Assembly: GCA_036493295.1 (NCBI GenBank)
Contig: DASXQB010000442.1
Coordinates: 1-7,513, forward strand
Source: DATKEU01 sp036493295
GTDB taxonomy: Bacteria > Myxococcota_A > Polyangia > Fen-1088
Length of the DNA stretch: 7,513 nucleotides
Direction of reading: 5' to 3'
The position numbers and the translations under genes were made by a program. This document shows positions 1 to 5,576 of the stretch, piece by piece. Position 1 is the stretch's first letter. Each line of letters starts with the position of its first letter. The notes below the pieces were generated by a model, which saw nothing but the letters and a program-made list of their open reading frames with translations, was not told where the DNA came from and searched no databases.

Positions 1-2
1 AG

Positions 3-260
3 GGCGGCGAGCACTTCACCTTCACGGGCGATGACGATCTGTGGGTGTTCATCAACGGCAAGTTGGCCATGGACCTGGGCGGCCTGCATTTTCCTGAAAC
101 CGGCACCATCGATCTGGATCAAATGGCCAGCGCGTTCGGGATCGCCAAGGGAACGGTTTATCCGCTGGATCTTTTCCACGCCGAGCGCCACAGCATCGGG
201 TCCGACTTTCGGTTGGACACCGACTTTGCGTTCGTGAACTGCGGAATGGTTATTCCGTAG
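3..260 (+). CDS. Fibro-slime domain protein, C-terminal end (partial)
   Basis: Only the last 85 codons are in the window; the 5' end lies upstream. The readable frame starts at base 3 and ends at TAG 258-260. The peptide carries GDDDLWVFINGKLAMDLGG, then a Leu-Asp-rich stretch and DLFHAERH, followed by a beta-rich tail ending FVNCGMVIP. This is the core and close of a fibro-slime domain, a PA14-related beta-sandwich fold. It occurs in secreted or cell-surface proteins of Fibrobacter, Dictyostelium and myxobacteria. The acidic GDDD-W-F-NG motif is typical of the fold and may bind calcium or carbohydrate; that role is inferred. The protein ends right after this domain, so the domain is C-terminal. 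A signal peptide or further domains may lie upstream but cannot be seen. An internal GTG at 45 is not a credible start because the conserved motif runs through it. Confidence 0.85.
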   Translation, partial: GGEHFTFTGDDDLWVFINGKLAMDLGGLHFPETGTIDLDQMASAFGIAKGTVYPLDLFHAERHSIGSDFRLDTDFAFVNCGMVIP

Positions 261-288
261 GCGGTGGTTGGCGCGTCCGCTACGGGAA
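253..288. terminator. Candidate bidirectional hairpin between convergent genes
   Basis: The arm TTCCGTAGGCG (253-263) can pair with CGCTACGGGAA (278-288) in blocks of 4, 4 and 2 base pairs separated by single-base bulges, around a 14-base loop. The stem includes both stop codons: TAG 258-260 of the fibro-slime gene faces CTA 280-282, the stop of the dehydrogenase gene. Neither strand has a T-tract after the stem, so it is not a classical intrinsic terminator. It is the only structure I see in the 19-base gap between the two gene ends. Confidence 0.3.
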
Positions 289-1590
289 GATGCCGCGTTC
301 GGCATACGCGCGGCCGATGCGTTCAAGCGCGATGCCCATCGCGGCCATGCGCCAGTCGCAGCGTTTTTGCGTGGCGTATTCGGTGACCGCCAGATACGTA
401 CGCTTCATGCGCTTGGCCAGACGCTCTTCGACTTCTTCCAGCTCCCAGCGCTCGGACCGCTTGTTTTGCAGCCATTCGTAATAGCTGACCACCACGCCAC
501 CCGAGTTTGCCAGGATGTCGGGGATGAGATCGATGCCTTTGCTCAGCAAGATCGGTTCGGCCGCGGTCTCGGTCGGGCCGTTGGCGCCCTCGACGACCAG
601 CTTGACGTTCAGCGCGCGCGCTTCGGGGATGCCGATCTCCAGCTCCAGCGCCGCCGGGATGAAGATGTCGGCGGTGGTGGCGAAGAACTCCTCGCGCGTG
701 ATCGCTCGGCAGTTGGGATAGCCGGCGACCGAACCCGTGCGGGCCACGTACTCGGCCAGCTTGTACGGGTTGATGCCGTCGGCGTTGGCGATGTAGCCCT
801 TCCAGTCGCCGGTGGCGATCATCGTGGCGCCGGTGCGAGCAAGGATCCTCGCCGCGTTCGAGCCGACGTTGCCGAAGCCCTGCACGGTGTAGCTGCAGCC
901 GTTCAGATCAAAACGCCGATCGCGCGCCCATTCGGTGACGCAATGAACGATGCCCTGGCCGGTGGCGGATTCGCGCCCGTGCGAGCCGCCCGAGGCCAGC
1001 GTCTTGCCGGTGACCACCCGACGGTTGGCGTTCTTGTCGGTGAACCCGACGACGTTCATATAGGTGTCCATCATCCAGACCATGGTCTGGCCGTTGGTGC
1101 CGACGTCGGGCGCCGGGATGTCGTATTCGGGGCCGATGTTGGCGCCCAGCGAGTGGGTAAAGCGCCGGGTGATGCGCTCGAGCTCGGCCGCCGTGTGCAT
1201 GCGCGGCATGAACTTGATGCCGCCTTTTCCGCCGCCGAAAGGGATGTCGTGCAGGGCGCATTTGTAGGTCATCCACGAGGCCAGCGCTTTCACCTCGTCC
1301 AGGGAGACCAGCTCGTGGTATCGAATGCCGCCCTTGTACGGACCCAGAATGTTGCTGTGTTGGACCCGATAGCCCTTGAACATCTTGTACTCTCCGTTGT
1401 CCATGCGGACCGGAAAGTTGGTGATGAGCTCGTTCTTGGGTTGCGAGAGGATGTCGCGCACCGTGGGGTCCAGGTTGCAAACCTTGGCGGCACGATCCAG
1501 TTGTTCCAGCGCGACCAAATATGGATTTGGTTTGCTGGTGGGTGGGGCGGTGACGGGAGCGGCGCTTGCGGAGCGAGTCGGCTCGGACAT
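280..1590 (-). CDS. gdhA: Glutamate dehydrogenase (Glu/Leu/Phe/Val family)
   Basis: 436 residues, complete. The enzyme interconverts glutamate and 2-oxoglutarate plus ammonia in the cytoplasm, usually as a hexamer. Residues 1-22 are a Ser/Pro/Ala-rich extension; the dimerisation/substrate domain follows. K86 (GPYKGGIR), K110 (MTYK), K122 (FGGGKGGI) and D162 (APDVG) have the same mutual spacing (24, 12 and 40 residues) as Lys89, Lys113, Lys125 and Asp165 of the Clostridium symbiosum enzyme. K86 and S369 (VVSYYEW) are the side-chain carboxylate binders and favour glutamate over leucine or phenylalanine. The Rossmann motif is GFGNVG at 238-243; an Asp in IATGDWKG (262) at the probable end of the next strand hints at NAD, which is inference. 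IPAALE and VEGANGPT follow. The ATG at 1588-1590 is the only reasonable start; no Shine-Dalgarno is visible. It is divergent from the RsmB gene and convergent with the fibro-slime gene. Confidence 0.95.
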   Translation of the reverse strand: MSEPTRSASAAPVTAPPTSKPNPYLVALEQLDRAAKVCNLDPTVRDILSQPKNELITNFPVRMDNGEYKMFKGYRVQHSNILGPYKGGIRYHELVSLDEVKALASWMTYKCALHDIPFGGGKGGIKFMPRMHTAAELERITRRFTHSLGANIGPEYDIPAPDVGTNGQTMVWMMDTYMNVVGFTDKNANRRVVTGKTLASGGSHGRESATGQGIVHCVTEWARDRRFDLNGCSYTVQGFGNVGSNAARILARTGATMIATGDWKGYIANADGINPYKLAEYVARTGSVAGYPNCRAITREEFFATTADIFIPAALELEIGIPEARALNVKLVVEGANGPTETAAEPILLSKGIDLIPDILANSGGVVVSYYEWLQNKRSERWELEEVEERLAKRMKRTYLAVTEYATQKRCDWRMAAMGIALERIGRAYAERGIFP

Positions 1591-1606
1591 GCGATTTCAG
1601 AATAGC

Positions 1607-1612
1607 AGGTGA
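1607..1612 (+). promoter_or_regulatory. Ribosome binding site deciding the rsmB start
   Basis: AGGTGA matches the 3' part of the Shine-Dalgarno consensus (AGGAGGTGA). Its AGG ends 8 bases before GTG 1618. It overlaps the alternative GTG at 1609, which has no purine-rich site of its own upstream, so 1618 is the better start. Confidence 0.5.
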
Positions 1613-1617
1613 GCGCG

Positions 1618-2985
1618 GTGCAAACGAAATTCCCTCGACTGTCATCCGGTGCGCGCGCCCTGACGCTGGAGATCGCGGCCGAGTGTCGCGCCGAATGGGG
1701 GTTCGCCTCCGACATCGTCGCACGCGCTTTCCGCGCCCACCGCGAACTGGCCAGCGGCGATCGGCGCCGCGTGGCCGAGACGGTGTACGGTTTGATCCGC
1801 TGGGACCGCCGCCTGGACGCCATCGTGGCCGAAAGCCTGAGCGCGGGCGGCGGCGGTGGGGCCACCGCCGGCGAGACCTTCACCGCGCGCGAGCTGTCAC
1901 CGGTGGTGCGCGATCAGCTGAAGCTGCTGATCTACGAGATTCGCGAGGGACTTTCCGTCGACATCGCGCAGGCAGAAGCGGCGGCGCTGGTGCGCGGGCG
2001 TGTCGATGTGACCGGCGCGGGCGGCGACGATGCGGGCCTCGGCCATCGCAAGGAACTGGAACGGGCGGCGGTGCGGCTGTCGTACCCGACCTGGATGATC
2101 GAACGCTTCGTCAACGACTTGGGAATGGACAGCGGCCTGGCCCTGGCCGACGCCATGAACCGGCGCGCGCCGATGGCGGTGCGGGCCAACACCGCGCGCA
2201 TCGATCGCGACGGTCTGATCGCGCGTTTGGCGGAAGAGAACGTCATCGGGCGCGCGTCGACGCTGGCTCCGGCTGGCGTGGTGCTGGAGACGCGGGTGAA
2301 TGCCTTCGGTCTGTCGGCGTTTCGCGACGGCCTGTTCGAGGTGATGGACGAAGGCAGCCAGCTCGTCGCCGAGCTGGTGGCGCCGCCGCCGGGCGCGCGC
2401 GTGCTGGACGCCTGCGCGGGCGCCGGCGGCAAGACGCTGGCGCTGGGTGGGATCATGGGCGGCAAGGGCCGGTTGATGGCCGTCGACGTCGATGGCCGCA
2501 AGCTGGAAGAGCTACGTCGCCGCGCCCGCCGCGCCGGATTGAACAGCGTCGAGGCGCGCGCGTTTGCCGACGGCGTGCCCAAAGATCTGCCGCTCGGATC
2601 ATTTCACCGCGTGCTGGTGGACGCGCCTTGTTCGGGCCTGGGCACCCTGCGCCGCAACCCGGAGGCGCGCTGGCGTTTGACCCCCGACGCGGTGGCGGGA
2701 TTTCCGGCGCGTCAGGTTTCACTGCTGGTGACGTACGCGCCTTTCTGTGCGGTGGGCGGCCGTTTGATCTACGCCACCTGCACGGTTCTGGAAGACGAGA
2801 ACGAACGGGTGATCGAACGATTCCTGTCCGAGCGCGACGACTTTGCGCGCGTCTCGGTCAAAGAGATCTGGGGCAAAGAACGCGTGGCCGCGCTGGGCGG
2901 CGGCGACGGACAGGTGCTGCGTCTTTACCCGCAGGTCACCGATACCGACGGATTCTTCGCGACGGTGCTGCGCCGCGTGCGCTGA
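1618..2985 (+). CDS. rsmB: RsmB-type 16S rRNA (cytosine-5) methyltransferase
   Basis: 455 residues from GTG 1618. RsmB transfers methyl from S-adenosylmethionine to C967 of 16S rRNA. Roughly residues 10-145 resemble the NusB-like RNA-binding domain (DRRRVAETVYGLIRWDRRLD), interrupted by a Gly-rich loop near 76-88. Next comes the NOP2/Sun methyltransferase region: YPTWMIERF (156-164), motif I VLDACAGAGGKT (from 262), an acidic AVDVD (288-292), the PC motif DAPCSGLGTLRRNP with C338, and the TC motif YATCTVLEDENE with C388, the expected nucleophile. The end, TDGFFATVLRR, is typical. Length fits E. coli RsmB (429). An in-frame GTG at 1609 would add three residues. I prefer 1618 because AGGTGA at 1607-1612 is a good ribosome binding site for it. 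Assignment to RsmB rather than another RsmB/NOP member rests on the NusB-like N-terminus. The Lnb-like gene follows after 19 bases. Confidence 0.9.
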   Translation: MQTKFPRLSSGARALTLEIAAECRAEWGFASDIVARAFRAHRELASGDRRRVAETVYGLIRWDRRLDAIVAESLSAGGGGGATAGETFTARELSPVVRDQLKLLIYEIREGLSVDIAQAEAAALVRGRVDVTGAGGDDAGLGHRKELERAAVRLSYPTWMIERFVNDLGMDSGLALADAMNRRAPMAVRANTARIDRDGLIARLAEENVIGRASTLAPAGVVLETRVNAFGLSAFRDGLFEVMDEGSQLVAELVAPPPGARVLDACAGAGGKTLALGGIMGGKGRLMAVDVDGRKLEELRRRARRAGLNSVEARAFADGVPKDLPLGSFHRVLVDAPCSGLGTLRRNPEARWRLTPDAVAGFPARQVSLLVTYAPFCAVGGRLIYATCTVLEDENERVIERFLSERDDFARVSVKEIWGKERVAALGGGDGQVLRLYPQVTDTDGFFATVLRRVR

Positions 2986-3004
2986 TGCGATAGGCTTTCT
3001 GCCG

Positions 3005-4312
3005 ATGTCGATGCCGGCCGTCAGGCGGCGAAGAGGCGGATGGCGGTGCACCGCCGTCGGCCTGCTGGTCGCGTTGCTGGCCAGCGCGGCGGCCACCGTC
3101 GGCGTTGCGCGGGCGGCCCAGGCGCAGACCGGCGACGATCTGTCTGTCTATGTGATGACGTTCGGCCCTGGCGATCATCCGTTCTTCAAGTTTGGCCACG
3201 ATGGGATCTGGATCCAGGACCGCGCGGCGAAGGTGGGCAAGGTTTACAACTTTGGGACCTTCCGCTTCGACTCGCCGAAGTTGATCCCGGATTTCATCAA
3301 GGGTCGATTGACCTACTGGCTGTCGGTCTCGTCGGTGGAACGGACCATCGCCGCCTATCAATCCGAGAACCGCACCATCGAGGTGCAAGAGCTGGATCTG
3401 GCGGCGCCCGAAAAGCTGGCCCTGGCCGAACGGCTGGCGGTGAACGCGCAACCCGAGAATCGGAATTACAAGTACGACTACTTTCTCGACAACTGCTCGA
3501 CCCGCGTGCGGGACGCCATCGACGCGGTGACGGCCGGGCGGCTGCGGGCATCGGCGCATGGGCCGGCGCGCCTGACCCTGCGCGAGCAGGCGCTGCGCCT
3601 GACCGCTGATCTGCCCTGGGAATACCTGACGCTGTATCTGATCTTGGGCCCTGCCACCGACGAGCCCGGGGATCGCTGGTCCGAGATGTTCATCCCGCAA
3701 GAACTGGCTCGCGGGCTGCGCGCCGTCAGTCTGCCGGGCGTCACCGGCACGCGGCCGCTGGTCCGCTCGCAAGAAGTTCTCTTCCGCGCCCAGCGCGAGC
3801 CGCCGCCCGAATATCCGCCCGACATGCGCCTCGTGATGTTGCTGGCGGGCGTGGGCGTCGGTTGCGGGTTGTTCGCGCTGGGCCTTGCCGGGGCCAGCTG
3901 GCCGGCGTGGCGGGTGATCTTCTGCGCGGTGGCGGCGCTGTGGGGATTCGTTCTGGGTTTCGTCGGCTGTTTTCTTTCGTTCGTGTGGGCCTTCACCGAC
4001 CACGTGGTGGCGGCGCGCAACGAGAACATTTTACTGTGCGCGCCGTGGGCGTTGCTGTTTCCCGTGTTGTTGTTCGGCGTTGCGCGCGGGCGCATCGTCG
4101 CCGCGCGCCGGGCCTTCATCGCGACGGTGGCGGCGGCGGCGGTGGCCACGCTGGGTTTTCTGCTGAAGGTCTATCCCGGGTTTCACCAGGACAACGGGCC
4201 GGTGATTGCGCTGCTCTTGCCGACCTGGTACGGCCTTGCGCTGGGGCTGTGGTCGACCGGGCGCGGGTTGCGGCGGCTGCCGGTCAAAGGACGCGCAGGA
4301 TCCAAGTCTTGA
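3005..4312 (+). CDS. Lnb-like (DUF4105) multi-pass membrane protein
   Basis: 435 residues from ATG 3005; a second ATG lies two codons on. Residues 7-10 are four Arg, 16-37 are hydrophobic, and AQA|QT near 40/41 is a plausible signal-peptidase site. The periplasmic domain (about 45-265) matches DUF4105, renamed the Lnb N-terminal periplasmic domain: VMTFGPGDHPF, FKFGHDGI with H65, VYNFGTFRF, a KGRLTYWL block, YQSENR, and YKYDYFLDNCSTRVRD with C164. H65 and C164 are the conserved thiol-type active-site pair of the family. About five membrane segments follow (near 275-297, 302-328, 342-360, 369-388, 397-416), with TDH...NEN...P (331-347), also seen in family members. Lnb of Bacteroides N-acylates lipoproteins, so an envelope acyltransferase role is possible here, but that is inference. 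The frame is open back to 2843, but that part overlaps rsmB out of frame and is not protein-like. AGG at 2992-2994 is a weak ribosome site. Confidence 0.85.
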   Translation: MSMPAVRRRRGGWRCTAVGLLVALLASAAATVGVARAAQAQTGDDLSVYVMTFGPGDHPFFKFGHDGIWIQDRAAKVGKVYNFGTFRFDSPKLIPDFIKGRLTYWLSVSSVERTIAAYQSENRTIEVQELDLAAPEKLALAERLAVNAQPENRNYKYDYFLDNCSTRVRDAIDAVTAGRLRASAHGPARLTLREQALRLTADLPWEYLTLYLILGPATDEPGDRWSEMFIPQELARGLRAVSLPGVTGTRPLVRSQEVLFRAQREPPPEYPPDMRLVMLLAGVGVGCGLFALGLAGASWPAWRVIFCAVAALWGFVLGFVGCFLSFVWAFTDHVVAARNENILLCAPWALLFPVLLFGVARGRIVAARRAFIATVAAAAVATLGFLLKVYPGFHQDNGPVIALLLPTWYGLALGLWSTGRGLRRLPVKGRAGSKS

Positions 4313-5516
4313 GGTGCCCGGTCTCGGGGACGCCGATCAATTCGGGGTGATCGGCGCTGGCGCCCAGCCGGGCGACGATCTGGGCGGCGCGCCCGGAATC
4401 ACCGAGCGCTTCGGCGCACAGGTCGTCCCAGTGGGCGCGCGTAACCCGGCCCGAGCACGAACACGCCACCAGGTAGCCGCCGGTTTCGGTCAGGCGGGCG
4501 CCACGCAGGATGAGCTCTTTGTAGCCGCGATCGGCGGCGAGAAGGCCGGCGCCGCTGGCGGCGCGTTTGGCCAGCGCCGGCGGGTCCAGCACGACCACGT
4601 CGAAACGGGCGCGCTGCGATTCGAGCTCGCGCAGCAGATCGAAGGCGTTGGCGGCGCGCACCTCGACGTTGCCGAGGCCATTGCGTTGGGCGTTGGCGCG
4701 GGCGCGCTCGGCGGCGGCCGGATCCTCGTCCGTGGCCAGCACCGCGCCGCCACGCCGACCCAGGGCCAGCGCAAAACCGCCGTGGTACGTGAAGGCGTCC
4801 AGCGCGCGCGCACCCGGTGCAGCCAGCGCGGCCACCGCGGCGTGGTTGTCCGCCTGGTCGAGGAAACCGCCGGTTTTGCCGTCGGTGAGCAGATCTGCCT
4901 CCAGCCGATTTTCGCCCAGACGATAGACCACGCGCGTGGCGCCGCCGCCGGCGACGACGCCCGAGAAACGCGGCAGCTCTTCAAAGGCGCGCATCGAACC
5001 GTCGTCGCGCGCCACCACCACCCGGACGCGCAGCTTGTCGGCCACCAGCTGCGCGATGGCCGGGCGGGCGGCGTTCATCGCCACCGACGTGGTCTGGATG
5101 ACCGCTGCGTCGGCATAGCGATCGACGAACAATCCGGGAAGGCCGTCGCTTTCGGCGTGCGAGACGCGATAGGCGTCGCGGTCCAGCTTCATTCCGGCTC
5201 GGCGGGCGAGGGCGGCGTCCAGGCGGCGGTCGACCAGCGCGACCAGATCGCCCGCGGCCAGGTCGTCGCCGTCGTTCACGCTGCCGCCGCCGGCGATCAT
5301 CCGCAACGCCAGCTTGGCCGTCGCCGCCCAGGTCGCCACGCCCAGGGGCTTGCCGCGTCCGTCCTGCACCGCCACCAGTGCCGGGCCGCCATTGCCGGCG
5401 TCGGTGTCGGGGCCGCGCAAGATATCTTGGCGAAAAACCCACGGGTGGCCGGCGCGCACGCGCGCCACCCCGCGGGGGGAAATCAAGGCCGGGGGCAGGT
5501 TCGTCTTGGCCGACAT
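4284..5516 (-). CDS. rlmI: RlmI-type 23S rRNA (cytosine-5) methyltransferase
   Basis: 410 residues from ATG 5514-5516. RlmI methylates C1962 of 23S rRNA using S-adenosylmethionine; E. coli RlmI has 396 residues. A PUA domain spans about 1-90 (RVRAGHPWVF at 19-28). Then come HAESDGLPGLFVDRY (120-134), KTGGFLDQADN (214-224), the SAM-binding motif ALDAFTYHGGFAL (238-250), an acidic ATDEDP (261-266), motif IV VVLDPPALAK (308-317), and VACSCSG (350-356) holding the likely catalytic Cys. Having DPP instead of a Cys in motif IV is normal for this family. The conserved end HLKTWILRVL is intact. ATG 5544-5546 in the same frame would add ten low-complexity residues; neither start has a Shine-Dalgarno. 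I chose 5516 because it leaves a normal-length lead to the PUA motif. The frame stays open upstream to 6515, but only as antisense of the peptidase gene. Its 3' end overlaps the Lnb-like gene by 29 bases. Confidence 0.93.
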   Translation of the reverse strand: MSAKTNLPPALISPRGVARVRAGHPWVFRQDILRGPDTDAGNGGPALVAVQDGRGKPLGVATWAATAKLALRMIAGGGSVNDGDDLAAGDLVALVDRRLDAALARRAGMKLDRDAYRVSHAESDGLPGLFVDRYADAAVIQTTSVAMNAARPAIAQLVADKLRVRVVVARDDGSMRAFEELPRFSGVVAGGGATRVVYRLGENRLEADLLTDGKTGGFLDQADNHAAVAALAAPGARALDAFTYHGGFALALGRRGGAVLATDEDPAAAERARANAQRNGLGNVEVRAANAFDLLRELESQRARFDVVVLDPPALAKRAASGAGLLAADRGYKELILRGARLTETGGYLVACSCSGRVTRAHWDDLCAEALGDSGRAAQIVARLGASADHPELIGVPETGHLKTWILRVL

Positions 5517-5560
5517 AGTGGTAATTGGGGGGGCGGGCGGCGCCATCGCCGCGGCGGGCG

Positions 5561-5576
5561 ATGATAAAGTAAAATG
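5561..5576 (+). promoter_or_regulatory. AT-rich block, candidate -10 region for the peptidase gene
   Basis: Bases 5561-5576 (ATGATAAAGTAAAATG) stand out in an otherwise G/C-dominated 57-base divergent gap. TAAAAT at 5570-5575 matches the -10 consensus TATAAT at five of six positions; GATAAA at 5563-5568 is a weaker match. No -35-like TTGACA lies at the usual distance. If used, transcription would start very close to ATG 5574 or ATG 5583, giving a nearly leaderless message. This would fit the lack of a Shine-Dalgarno at both. On the opposite strand I see no convincing promoter for rlmI. Confidence 0.3.

Noticed and set aside
1599..1604. TATTCT on the minus strand as a -10 box for gdhA.
   Set aside because: It matches only four of six consensus positions and has no acceptable -35 at 16-18 bases, so I did not call a promoter.
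268..1605. A 445-codon open frame on + opposite gdhA.
   Set aside because: It is antisense to a complete glutamate dehydrogenase with all catalytic residues; its peptide is rich in Arg, Gly, Ala, Asp and His without motifs, as expected from high-GC shadow frames.
1566..2993. A 475-codon open frame on + overlapping rsmB in another frame.
   Set aside because: The translation is an Arg/Gly/Ala-rich string, while the rsmB frame carries every expected methyltransferase motif.
2843..3004. A 54-codon N-terminal extension of the Lnb-like protein.
   Set aside because: It overlaps the 3' end of rsmB in a different frame and encodes an Arg/Cys-rich non-conserved peptide; starting at 3005 gives a normal signal peptide.
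2936..4003. A 355-codon open frame on - opposite the Lnb-like gene.
   Set aside because: It is antisense to clear DUF4105 motifs and its own peptide has no domain-like pattern.
4206..5564. A 452-codon open frame on + covering the rlmI region.
   Set aside because: It is antisense to the intact RlmI-type gene, has low-complexity Gly/Ala/Arg composition and no recognisable domain.
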